A DNA stretch of 64,000 nt from Bacillota bacterium (GTDB lineage Bacteria > Bacillota > Clostridia > Lachnospirales > Lachnospiraceae). Shown piece after piece: positions 24,487 to 32,925 of this stretch. Where the stretch lies: NCBI GenBank assembly GCA_023392535.1, contig JAEVYY010000024.1:124001-188000 (forward strand), written 5' to 3'. Under the pieces are notes generated by a model, which saw only the letters and a program-made list of their open reading frames with translations, ran no database searches and was not told the DNA's origin. Every line of letters begins with the position of its first letter. Positions within the stretch are counted from its first letter, which is position 1. Made by a program: the position numbers and the translations under genes.

Positions 24487-25440
24487 CTAATTGAGACCTT
24501 CCTTAAGATTTCGAACATTCTGCTTCATAAGTTCTAAATAAGTTACACCGGAATTGAAATCATCTTTTGATACATTATGACAGCTATGAAATAATAATTT
24601 CTTTGCACCCGCTCCTTCACAAATGGTATCTGCAATTTTTTGGCTGCTCAATTCAAGATAATAAATAACTGGAACTTTTTCTTCCTTTGCCTTATCAATT
24701 AAAAAAGCTACTGTATCTGGACTCGGTTCTGTTTCTGTACTACATCCAGGAAAAGCTGCATAATACGTTAATCCATATTCTTCTGCGAAATAACGTAAAG
24801 GGAACTTATCGCCAAAAATAATAGTCTTTCTATCTGAATTATTTATGACATCTTTGAATTCTTTATCAAGATCTTTTAGCTGTACGATATACGCATCAGT
24901 ATTTTTTTGGTAAACATTTGCATTATCAGGATCTGCCTTTGATAACACCGTACAAATTTCTGCTACGATTTTTTGTGCATTCACAGGAGACGTCCAAATA
25001 TGTTCGTCATATTCTACTTCTCCTTCCTCTCCCTCTTCTTCTAGTTCCATACCTTCAACCGTTTCTTCCACCACTATTTTCACATGATCCATCATAACAT
25101 CCGTAACTTGTTCTTTATTCTCCGACGCGTCCAGTACTTGAGATACCCAACTCTCCATATCTCCTCCGTTGTAAATAAATACATCTGCTTTCTGAATCGT
25201 TATCATATCTGCTGGTGTCGGTTCAAAAGAATGAGTATCCATGCCTGCCGGTACTATCATTGAGACATTTACCTTATCCCCTGCTATTTGTTTAACAAAG
25301 TCATAATAGGGAAATAATGTTGTTATAACGCTTAATTTCTCATCACTATTTTCCAATGTTTCTGTTTCTTTTTTTTCACAACCAAATAAAGTCATTACCA
25401 TAGTAATCACTATCATACTTATCCATATTTTATTTTTCAT
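24487..25440 (-). CDS. Zinc/manganese-binding lipoprotein (ZnuA-like, cluster A-I)
   Basis: Extracellular metal-binding lipoprotein, about 317 aa. The lipobox is TLFGC early in the protein (MVMTLFGCEKKE). Metal ligands are expected in GMDTHSFEPT, DEHIWTSP and the later HSCHN segment. The loop that is often histidine-rich in zinc proteins is instead very acidic here (ELEEEGEEGEVEYDEH). The start at 25440 (MKNKIWI) has GGAG 8 bases before it; the frame extends 12 codons further without one. Whether zinc or manganese is carried is inferred, with zinc preferred. Confidence 0.9.
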   Translation of the reverse strand: MKNKIWISMIVITMVMTLFGCEKKETETLENSDEKLSVITTLFPYYDFVKQIAGDKVNVSMIVPAGMDTHSFEPTPADMITIQKADVFIYNGGDMESWVSQVLDASENKEQVTDVMMDHVKIVVEETVEGMELEEEGEEGEVEYDEHIWTSPVNAQKIVAEICTVLSKADPDNANVYQKNTDAYIVQLKDLDKEFKDVINNSDRKTIIFGDKFPLRYFAEEYGLTYYAAFPGCSTETEPSPDTVAFLIDKAKEEKVPVIYYLELSSQKIADTICEGAGAKKLLFHSCHNVSKDDFNSGVTYLELMKQNVRNLKEGLN

Positions 25441-25512
25441 ATTGTATCTCCATCTTATTATAAAATCATCATTCATTACTTTTGCATGTTTAAGTAAATA
25501 AAGCGATGGGAT

Positions 25513-25818
25513 TCAATTATTCATTCTCACTTTTTGTGTAATTGGGGTGATAACGATAAGATCATTCTGTACTGCTCTAACGCAGACAGAAAGAAAAGCG
25601 GCGAATGCCACCAGAATAGTTACAGTTTTCATACAGGTGCTCAATTGCTGTAGCGCATGCTCAACAAATTGAATCTGCTCGCATACAGAGCATTCTTTAC
25701 CTGTACACTCATGATTCATATGCTCGACGATAAATAAATGAGAAAAAGATATGATAGTGAAAAAACATACACACAATAATGACACAATTGTAAGTTTCAA
25801 CTTATATGATAGTTTCAT
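25513..25818 (-). CDS. Small two-helix membrane protein heading the metal uptake operon
   Basis: 101 residues: membrane helix about 8-30, a short external loop rich in potential metal ligands (EHMNHECTGKECSVCEQ), and a second hydrophobic helix (about 63-82) followed by a basic tail. I do not recognise a named family. It is the first gene after the Fur-type box, with AAGGAGAAATC before the ATG, and precedes znuA by about 70 bases. Position and ligand content suggest a role in metal sensing, binding or delivery; this is inference. Confidence 0.72.
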   Translation of the reverse strand: MKLSYKLKLTIVSLLCVCFFTIISFSHLFIVEHMNHECTGKECSVCEQIQFVEHALQQLSTCMKTVTILVAFAAFLSVCVRAVQNDLIVITPITQKVRMNN

Positions 25819-25837
25819 ATGATTTCTCCTTCCATTT

Positions 25838-25880
25838 TGAAAACCATTCTCATTTTATAGAGTATGCCTGTTTTTGTCAA
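25838..25880 (-). promoter_or_regulatory. Promoter with overlapping Fur/Zur-like box for the metal uptake operon
   Basis: Minus strand TTGACA (25880-25875) and TAAAAT (25857-25852) with a 17-bp spacer. The -10 is followed directly by TGAGAATGGTTTTCA (25852-25838), which fits the 7-1-7 Fur-family pattern TGATAATNATTATCA with 11 of 14 symmetrical positions. A bound Fur-family repressor (Zur, Fur or PerR type) would cover the start site. Confidence 0.62.
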
Positions 25881-25904
25881 TTACATTTAAATCCTGATTC
25901 CATT

Positions 25905-26471
25905 TTATTTTTCAATTCCTTTCCTTGCTGGAAGTCCTTTCTCATATGGATGCTTTTTCTTTTGTATTTCGGATATATAGTCCGCAAGCTGCATCAACTC
26001 TTCCGCTGGATTCCTGCCAGTCATTATGATTTCCAAGCCATCTGGCCTTTCCGTGAGGAAAGTCAGTAATAGTTCTTTATCAATCAGTCCATAGTTATAA
26101 CTTGCGATTACTTCATCTAATATCAACATCATCCTGACCGAATTTCCATTTTGCGGTAAAGTCTGTAATCTCTTTTTGCATGTCTCTATGGTACGCCATA
26201 GTAATTCACTATATGCTTCTGCAGCCATCCTTTTCGTCTCTTCTGTCATAGTGCTGAAAAATCCATAGTTTTGCTCCTCATAGTCTACTTCTACTCCCGA
26301 TAATTTACGCAATATATGAATTTCTCCTGAAGAACCATCTTTTAGAAATTGTACGTATCGAATAGGAATGTCATTGCCGATTGCGCGAATACATAGTCCA
26401 ATCGCCGCCGTCGTTTTTCCTTTTCCATCACCGCAGTAGATATGAATACAACCAGGCTGATTTCTGTTCAT
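25905..26471 (-). CDS. Cob(I)yrinic acid a,c-diamide / corrinoid adenosyltransferase
   Basis: Transfers the adenosyl group from ATP to cob(I)alamin precursors (BtuR/CobO/CobA family). 188 aa with the family P-loop GDGKGKTTAAIGLCIRA near the N-terminus, MLILDEVIASYNYGLI and LEIIMTGRNP. The motifs and length match the CobA type. No other cobalamin gene or riboswitch is nearby, so it probably serves salvage. AAGGAGG precedes the ATG. A terminator hairpin lies upstream, so it has its own transcript. Confidence 0.9.
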   Translation of the reverse strand: MNRNQPGCIHIYCGDGKGKTTAAIGLCIRAIGNDIPIRYVQFLKDGSSGEIHILRKLSGVEVDYEEQNYGFFSTMTEETKRMAAEAYSELLWRTIETCKKRLQTLPQNGNSVRMMLILDEVIASYNYGLIDKELLLTFLTERPDGLEIIMTGRNPAEELMQLADYISEIQKKKHPYEKGLPARKGIEK

Positions 26472-26486
26472 ACATCCTCCTTATGG

Positions 26487-26520
26487 AAACACACCATAAC
26501 TAATTTGCTATGGTGTGTTT
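26487..26520 (-). terminator. Terminator after the DUF4190-like gene
   Basis: A perfect 12-bp stem (AAACACACCATA and TATGGTGTGTTT) with a 10-base loop, directly after the stop codon of the small membrane gene. Confidence 0.62.
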
Positions 26521-26528
26521 TAAATACC

Positions 26529-26720
26529 CTATACTGACATAACTGCTCCTACTATTGCAAGAATACCTATTATGACACATAATACAATCGAAACGATTCC
26601 AATTACAAATCCGGCTGTTGCAAGACCTTTCTTTTCAGAAGTCATTCCCTTTTTCGAATTGACGATTCCGATACATGCCATTATGATGCCTAGATAAATA
26701 TTTAAGAACATAGCGGCCAA
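26529..26720 (-). CDS. Small DUF4190-like membrane protein, 5' end unresolved
   Basis: Two hydrophobic helices joined by a short charged loop (NSKKGMTSEKKGLATAGFVIGI), the pattern of DUF4190 proteins. The ATG at 26720 falls inside the first helix and has no ribosome site. The same frame stays open 43 codons further upstream to 26849 and encodes a plausible missing N-terminus (YGQEENVKNNPIPVQTYDTK, then AVTGFVCSLVSLA) but offers no ATG, GTG or TTG at a sensible place. An ATG at 26818 (MAKRK) is in another frame; one extra base in the following A-run would join it. Either a frameshift or a non-standard start is implied. A TAGACA-N17-TATTCT promoter lies just upstream. Confidence 0.6.
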   Translation of the reverse strand: MAAMFLNIYLGIIMACIGIVNSKKGMTSEKKGLATAGFVIGIVSIVLCVIIGILAIVGAVMSV

Positions 26721-26884
26721 GGAAACAAGGGAACATACAAATCCCGTAACTGCTTTATTTTTTGTATCATAAGTCTGAACTGGAATCGGATTATTTTTTA
26801 CGTTTTCCTCTTGGCCATATGTTTGTATAAAAATCTTTATTAGAATACCTTATTTTACCATATTTGTCTAGTAAATTAGTTCAT

Positions 26885-28240
26885 TTATTTATTTTTACCA
26901 CTCATTTCATGTAGTTCACTGACAGCTAATGGGATGGATAGGAAAAAAGCTAAAAGATCAGAAATAGGCTGTGCCATTTTAATTCCAAGCAGTCCCAATA
27001 TTGGAGCTGATAGCAGCAAAACAGGGATAAAGAACAAACCTTGTCTAGCTAAAGCCACAATACTTGCCTTTAAGGCTTTTCCGATTGTTTGTAACATCAT
27101 ATTACACAAAATAATAATTCCCATAAGTGGTAATGTCAAACATTGCCATCTTAATGCAGATGTTCCGATCTCAGTTACTTGTATATCACCAGTTTCAAAA
27201 ATGGAAATAATCTGACTTGCGAAACAAAATCCCAAGGTGGCTACTATTACTAATACAATGGTGGCTACCTTACAACAAAATAGAAATGCTCGCTTCACCC
27301 GTTCATATTGTTTGGCTCCGTAATTGAAGCCACATACAGGTTGAAATCCCTGTCCAAAACCAATCAATGCCGATCCCGCGAACATAGCGACTCTCGATAC
27401 AATAGACATTGCTGCAATTGCAGCATCTCCATAAGCACCTGAGAACTGATTCATCAAAACAGTTGCAATACTGGCAATCCCCTGCCTGAATAAAGAAGGC
27501 AACCCTCCTCTTAAAATTTCTGTAAGGTTATTCATTGTTGGATGAAAGTTTCGGAATGATATCTTTACAATCCCCTTCTTATTACACAATATAAAAAGAA
27601 TGCACATACTAACAAACTGACTGATTGAAGTCGCTATAGAAGCACCTGCAATGCCCATGTGAAACGTGAAAATTAAGATTGGATCTAACATGATATTTAA
27701 TACGGCACCCGTACAGATACCTACCATGCCATATGCTGCATTTCCTTGGAATCGTAATTGATTATTCAAGACCAAAGAGGACATCATAAATGGCGCACCA
27801 ATCAAGATATATTTCAAATATGCTTTTGCATACGGTTCTATGGTATTGGTTGCTCCCAGTATATGAACTAACGGTGTAATCAAAACCAGACCCATTGCGG
27901 CTATTATAATTCCCACAATAAATGCTGCATAGACTCCTGTTGCCGCTATTTCTTCTGCTTCTTCCGGTCTTTTAGCCCCAAGTCTCCTTGCTATATAATT
28001 ACCTGATCCGTGTCCAAATAAGAATCCGGTCGCCTGAATAATTGCCATAAAAGAAAAAACAATGCCCACTGCCCCTGCCGCACTTGTTCCTATTTTTGAT
28101 ACAAAATAAGTATCTGCCATATTGTAGAATGCAGTGATTAACATACTGATAATCGTTGGTACTGCTAATCTACATACTAATCCCTCCACAGGTCTCGTTG
28201 TCATCATAATAAATTTATCATCTTGTTTTGTTTGTTCCAT
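26885..28240 (-). CDS. MATE-family multidrug/metabolite exporter
   Basis: A 451-residue protein with twelve predicted helices and the MATE layout of two related halves (VCRLAVPTIISMLITAFYNMADTYFVSKIG at the start, GGLPSLFRQGIASIATVLMNQF at the start of the second half). It resembles the MepA-like branch, with NPG-type multidrug specificity not predictable. It is divergent from the ABC exporter operon; the spacing is 129 bp and could hold two promoters. Start ATG at 28240. Confidence 0.88.
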   Translation of the reverse strand: MEQTKQDDKFIMMTTRPVEGLVCRLAVPTIISMLITAFYNMADTYFVSKIGTSAAGAVGIVFSFMAIIQATGFLFGHGSGNYIARRLGAKRPEEAEEIAATGVYAAFIVGIIIAAMGLVLITPLVHILGATNTIEPYAKAYLKYILIGAPFMMSSLVLNNQLRFQGNAAYGMVGICTGAVLNIMLDPILIFTFHMGIAGASIATSISQFVSMCILFILCNKKGIVKISFRNFHPTMNNLTEILRGGLPSLFRQGIASIATVLMNQFSGAYGDAAIAAMSIVSRVAMFAGSALIGFGQGFQPVCGFNYGAKQYERVKRAFLFCCKVATIVLVIVATLGFCFASQIISIFETGDIQVTEIGTSALRWQCLTLPLMGIIILCNMMLQTIGKALKASIVALARQGLFFIPVLLLSAPILGLLGIKMAQPISDLLAFFLSIPLAVSELHEMSGKNK

Positions 28241-28294
28241 TGAATTCTTCTTTCTGCTGTATTTTATTTCCTATTTAGTTTTAGCACAGAATCA

Positions 28295-28323
28295 TTGTAA
28301 AATATACCTTTTCTTGTTACTAT
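28295..28323 (+). promoter_or_regulatory. Predicted promoter of the four-gene ABC exporter operon
   Basis: TTGTAA and TACTAT with a 17-bp spacer on the plus strand, about 47 bases before the first gene's start codon. Confidence 0.4.
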
Positions 28324-28369
28324 ATTTATATTTAGACAAGTGGAATAAAATTGTAAGGAGGAAGGAAGC

Positions 28370-29047
28370 ATGCTTACTGTGGAAAACCTTAAATTTTCAT
28401 ACAAGAATAAGATTGTCCTTAACGATGTCGCTTTACAAATAGAAAAAGGGACCTGTGTTGGTATTGTTGGTGCCAATGGGTGCGGAAAGTCAACTTTATT
28501 ATCTATTCTGGCAGGCATACTCTCCCCTGCTTCCGGATCCTATTCCCTGAAACAGTGCGATGCTTTTAAAAAACCCAAATGCATATCCAGATATATTGGA
28601 TATGTACCGCAGGAGAATCCCCTCATACCAGAATTGACCGTTAAAGACAATTTATCGTTATGGTATTCCGGTACTTCCTATACATTGTCTGACGATCTGC
28701 AGCATGGTTTTCTTTCTATTTTATCCATTTCCGAATACTTGCATGTACCAATCTATCAATTATCAGGTGGTATGAAAAAGAGAATCAGCGTTGCGATTGC
28801 ACTTGCTTCACATCCTGAGCTCCTCATTTTAGACGAACCCAGTGCAGCACTGGATTTAATCTGCAAACATGATATTCATACTTATTTATCTGCTTATCTC
28901 AAGCAGGGAGGAACCGTCCTTTTATCCACGCATGAAGAATCCGAATTAGACCTCTGTCAATTTGTATATGTCTTAAAGAACGGTAAACTACATGAAATTC
29001 CTTCTACTAGTAGGGGAAATGAATTATTATCTGCACTTAGTTGCTAA
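28370..29047 (+). CDS. ABC transporter ATP-binding protein
   Basis: 225 aa with Walker A GANGCGKST, signature LSGGMKKRISVAIAL, Walker B LLILDEPSAALD and H-loop STHEE. AAGGAGG precedes the ATG. It is the only ATPase of a plus-strand operon that also encodes two ABC-2 type permeases and an anchored extracellular protein. The export type is inferred from the ABC-2 permeases and the absence of a binding protein. Confidence 0.9.
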   Translation: MLTVENLKFSYKNKIVLNDVALQIEKGTCVGIVGANGCGKSTLLSILAGILSPASGSYSLKQCDAFKKPKCISRYIGYVPQENPLIPELTVKDNLSLWYSGTSYTLSDDLQHGFLSILSISEYLHVPIYQLSGGMKKRISVAIALASHPELLILDEPSAALDLICKHDIHTYLSAYLKQGGTVLLSTHEESELDLCQFVYVLKNGKLHEIPSTSRGNELLSALSC

Positions 29048-29085
29048 GTATCTTTTATTGGAATAGTTATTAAAAAGGAGTTTTT

Positions 29086-30591
29086 ATGAATCTTAAATCC
29101 GTACCAATCAGTAAACGAAAATTATCGTTATTATTACTATTATGCTTCCTGTTTTTATGCATCTCTTTTCTCATATACCAAACTATATTTCGTTCTCCAA
29201 AAGCGACCGTGTTCAACGCTGTCCGTCATACACTAACTAATGTTGATACAACAGCTGCCGATTATCTTCATTTAAAAGAATTACGTACCATTCATGCAAA
29301 TGGTCTTTATCAGACTACTTGTAATCTTACAATTGAAGATTATACAATTGCTCAAATGCAAGATGAAAATTATAGACAACTTCTTACGCTCGCTCCTGGC
29401 ATATCCGTCAAAACACAGATGAATTATCCAGATAAATTAGCTGACCATTCTATAGATCTGCTCTTAGGAGGTTCCTCGATTCTAAATGCTCATGCCTATC
29501 AAATGGACGATACCATAGGGATCGAATGCCCTTCTTACTATGATGGCTGTCTTTCTTTTAATACCATGACTTTGGCCGAAGATTATAATCAATCCTATCT
29601 AAGTTCACTTCTGAAAAATAGTAAAGTTAATAAGGGGTTGAATTTTGATCTTTTTAGCGCACACTATTCTGAAAAGGGCTTATTGGAGCAATATAGTGAG
29701 TACTATGCAAAGGAAAATAAAGCACTATATGAAGCGATGACCGTAAAAAAAGTAAAGGGAGAAACTATTCAGATCGGAACAAAATCAATCCTGGCAAATG
29801 GCTATGAAATTAGTATTCCTCGAGAGCATATGAAAAAAGCAATTGACAACTTATTCTATTTAGCATTTCAACAATCTGAATTTGCTTGTCAAAAACTACG
29901 TGACCAATTGGATGCTTCTTTGGGGACGCTAACCTTGCCAGAAGTTTTTATAGGTACGGTTTACATTGATCCTCAATCAAATACTATGTTGAAATTTGTA
30001 CATCAATCTGAATACCAGATTGATGAAATATCTAATACTGTTACTGGCTCTATCGAATGGCTCGGGGAGGAATATCCCACTAACGATATTCGCGCTAAAA
30101 TTACCCTGAAGGATCCAAACGGTATTCAAAAATCTGCGTCTTGTAATATTACTTCCAAGACACAAAGTAATAGATACCAAAAGACCTATATGGTAGCTAT
30201 GACAAACAATGATGATATAACTAACAGTAAGAAAATAAATGCCACCGTTAAATATTCTATTGATACCCAGAATGGCGCATTTACCTTTCATTTCGATGTT
30301 AATAACAAAGAAAGTAATTTCATGAACTTAGAACTCACTGGAGCATTTACAAATATAGCAGCAGGAAAAAGTATCTTTTTAGATATAGATCAGGCAACTT
30401 TAGATATACCTGATTTTTCTGTTAGCTTAACGGGAGATTATACTTTCGAAACTTTACAAACTGAAGTACCAGCACCACCCACTACATTACGCCCTGTTTT
30501 AAAGATGTCAGAAGATGATTTTTATGGATTTGTATATGAAATGATCCGTAATTTTTCTTCCACTCCACTTGGATCATACCTTTACAATTAG
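29086..30591 (+). CDS. Membrane-anchored extracellular protein of the ABC operon (possibly DUF6583 family)
   Basis: 501 residues: a basic start (NLKSVPISKRK), one membrane helix (about 14-33), and about 465 extracellular residues, strongly beta-like with many Thr, Asn and Tyr. The repeated pattern of strands in the last 250 residues (TGSIEWLGEEYPTNDIRAKI, then GAFTFHFDVNNKESNFMNLE) suggests an incomplete beta-barrel or lipid-binding-like fold. I recognise no catalytic motif; the DUF6583 assignment is from memory of the layout and is tentative. AAAGGAG precedes the ATG. It lies between the ATPase and permease genes. Confidence 0.72.
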   Translation: MNLKSVPISKRKLSLLLLLCFLFLCISFLIYQTIFRSPKATVFNAVRHTLTNVDTTAADYLHLKELRTIHANGLYQTTCNLTIEDYTIAQMQDENYRQLLTLAPGISVKTQMNYPDKLADHSIDLLLGGSSILNAHAYQMDDTIGIECPSYYDGCLSFNTMTLAEDYNQSYLSSLLKNSKVNKGLNFDLFSAHYSEKGLLEQYSEYYAKENKALYEAMTVKKVKGETIQIGTKSILANGYEISIPREHMKKAIDNLFYLAFQQSEFACQKLRDQLDASLGTLTLPEVFIGTVYIDPQSNTMLKFVHQSEYQIDEISNTVTGSIEWLGEEYPTNDIRAKITLKDPNGIQKSASCNITSKTQSNRYQKTYMVAMTNNDDITNSKKINATVKYSIDTQNGAFTFHFDVNNKESNFMNLELTGAFTNIAAGKSIFLDIDQATLDIPDFSVSLTGDYTFETLQTEVPAPPTTLRPVLKMSEDDFYGFVYEMIRNFSSTPLGSYLYN

Positions 30592-30605
30592 ATGGGAATT
30601 CTATA

Positions 30606-31829
30606 ATGAATAGATTACGTTTTTTGCTATCCTATATGATATTGGAATTGAAAAAGATTCGGCATGCCCTACCTCAATTGCTGATTGGAACGATCGTTTT
30701 GATGATGATAATCAGCTTTATAGCCTTTTGTGGGGTTACCTTTTTATATCCTGATTCCTCTTTTGACCAAGTACAGATTGCTATTATATTACCTGATAAT
30801 GCAGATTCATCCAGATCTGTCATTGACCTTGTTGGCAATTTGAATCCCGCAAAAGAATTATTTTCTTTTTATATCACAGATAAAAAATCTGCCTACGCAG
30901 ATCTCGCAAATGAAAAGGCAATTGCAATCATGATTATCCCTAATAATATGATTGATGAAATCCTAGATGGTACAAATAGCCCTGTGCAAATCATTTTTGC
31001 AAAATCTTCCTCTCTATCTACTATGCTCTTGCAGGAATTGACCAGTGCTGGTGCTAAAATTTTAAGTTCAGCGCAGTCGGATATTTATACGATTACTGAT
31101 CTTTATCTTACGGAAGGATTACAAGATTATCTGGCGGAAGCCTATGATATTCTCAATCGATCCAATCTTCATTATGTTCTGGCAAGAGACCGTATTTTTC
31201 AAAATAGAAATAGTTCTGCAACTGGCTCACTGTCTATATCAACTTATTATACCGCATCTGCTATATTACTTATCCTATTTTTATTTGGAAATGTATGCAG
31301 TACTTTTCTGACCAATGAACCGAAAGCATTTTTACAAAGAACTAGGTCACTTTTATTACCAAATTATTTCATTATTTTAATCCAATGGTTTTGTACCTAT
31401 TTGGTGTATTATGGTATTCTTATTTTACTGTTTCTTATTCTGTTCCTTTTAGGCCATAGCGATTTTCCAATTATAATTCCTTCCTCTATGTCATTATCTT
31501 CCTGTGCACTGGTTATCGCTTTCATTTCTTCTTATACGGTCATGATTTATCGAATTACGCCAACCTTAGGTACTGGCATTTTCATTTTAACGATTTCGAC
31601 TTTACTATTTTTATTTTTATCCGGGGCGTTTATTCCTACCGCATTTTTCCCCGATTCATTGATACCGATAAGTCGGTATTCACCGTTTACAGCTTCATTT
31701 TACAAAATGGGAGAGATACTTACCGGCGTTTCATCGCCTCAATATGACCGGAGGTTGCTCTTGTCCAGTATATTCTTTTCCTGGATTGCGAAAATAGGTT
31801 ATGGATACCGTATCAGGAAGTATCACTAG
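30606..31829 (+). CDS. ABC-2 type transporter permease
   Basis: 407 residues. An N-terminal helix (about 21-46) is followed by a large extracellular segment of roughly 170 residues and then five or so closely packed helices (about 215-380), the layout of YhgE/Pip-like or ABC-2 exporters. The internal 'SGAFIPTAFFPDSLIPISRYSPF' matches the conserved ABC-2 C-terminal motif. It begins 14 bases after the anchored-protein gene. Substrate unknown. Confidence 0.85.
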   Translation: MNRLRFLLSYMILELKKIRHALPQLLIGTIVLMMIISFIAFCGVTFLYPDSSFDQVQIAIILPDNADSSRSVIDLVGNLNPAKELFSFYITDKKSAYADLANEKAIAIMIIPNNMIDEILDGTNSPVQIIFAKSSSLSTMLLQELTSAGAKILSSAQSDIYTITDLYLTEGLQDYLAEAYDILNRSNLHYVLARDRIFQNRNSSATGSLSISTYYTASAILLILFLFGNVCSTFLTNEPKAFLQRTRSLLLPNYFIILIQWFCTYLVYYGILILLFLILFLLGHSDFPIIIPSSMSLSSCALVIAFISSYTVMIYRITPTLGTGIFILTISTLLFLFLSGAFIPTAFFPDSLIPISRYSPFTASFYKMGEILTGVSSPQYDRRLLLSSIFFSWIAKIGYGYRIRKYH

Positions 31830-31857
31830 ATTCCGTCAATAAAAGGAGGAAAAAAGA

Positions 31858-32925
31858 ATGCATTCATACTTAATGAGAGCAGCTATCTATCTTCTATATT
31901 ATATAAAAAGACAAATGAAACAGATTTCTTTTTGCTTACTTCTTATTTTACTTCCTTGCGTTACATTTGCATTTTCCCACATGTATTCGGAGGATGATAC
32001 CTCTATCCGTGTGGCACTTTACACAGATTCGGATGAACTTGATTCTATTATTGAAAAATTAATAAATCGAGAAGGAACTATCTTTTTTTATAGATGCAGC
32101 AATGAAGTATCTCTCTATCAAGATGTTTCTACTGGACATGCTGAATGTGGGTACGTGTTCCCATCTACACTCTATGACTCCTTGGATGCAGATCATAAAA
32201 ATAACTTGATCCAGGTAATTATCTCTCCTTACAGCACCTTGACGAAGGTTATCAATGAAGTGGTCTATTCTGAAATTTTCGAGGAATATTCCCTTCATTT
32301 GTTAGAAGAATTTATTGAGAATGAAAGCCCTCTCACTATGATGAATTCTAATAAATCTACAAAATATTATATCGATAAAGCAGTAAAACTGTATCATGAC
32401 CACTTAATGGATGGATCTACGTTTCACTTTATCTATGAATCACCCTATCAAAAACCAATAACCATAAAATCCATTTTAATGACGCCTATCCGTGGATTTA
32501 TTTCTCTTTTTATACTTTTAGCCGCTTTCTGCGGATGTATCCGATTTTACAATGACAAAGAGAATCATATTTATGATAACCGGGCAAAATATGCCCTTCC
32601 TCATCTATTGATTCTCTCTATTACGGTTCCAACTATTCTTATGAGCGTAGTTGGATTGTTCTGTTTATTTTTTACTGGTATCATGAACGACTTCTGGATC
32701 GAAACCATGATATTAGGTGTCTACAACCTACTTGTCATACTTTATGTATTCTTTCTAGGTAGTATGATACGTAAAAAAATGATATTTATTTCTACGATTC
32801 CAATTTTCCTAATAGGCAGCATTCTCTTTACTCCGATATTTTTAGACATATCAGCCATTCTTCCATCTATGAAAGCTGTACAGTACCTTTTTTTACCATT
32901 CTATTACCTTACTTATTGGTCATAA
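31858..32925 (+). CDS. Second ABC-2 type permease subunit
   Basis: 355 residues with the same layout as its neighbour: N-terminal helix (about 23-43), an extracellular segment of about 170 residues, then a cluster of helices from about residue 207 to the end. The C-terminus is shorter than usual and lacks the clear ABC-2 motif of the first permease, so the two probably form a heterodimer. AGGAGG precedes the ATG. Its last 17 bases overlap the 3' end of the opposing VWA gene, so the two transcripts must be partly antisense. Confidence 0.82.
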   Translation: MHSYLMRAAIYLLYYIKRQMKQISFCLLLILLPCVTFAFSHMYSEDDTSIRVALYTDSDELDSIIEKLINREGTIFFYRCSNEVSLYQDVSTGHAECGYVFPSTLYDSLDADHKNNLIQVIISPYSTLTKVINEVVYSEIFEEYSLHLLEEFIENESPLTMMNSNKSTKYYIDKAVKLYHDHLMDGSTFHFIYESPYQKPITIKSILMTPIRGFISLFILLAAFCGCIRFYNDKENHIYDNRAKYALPHLLILSITVPTILMSVVGLFCLFFTGIMNDFWIETMILGVYNLLVILYVFFLGSMIRKKMIFISTIPIFLIGSILFTPIFLDISAILPSMKAVQYLFLPFYYLTYWS

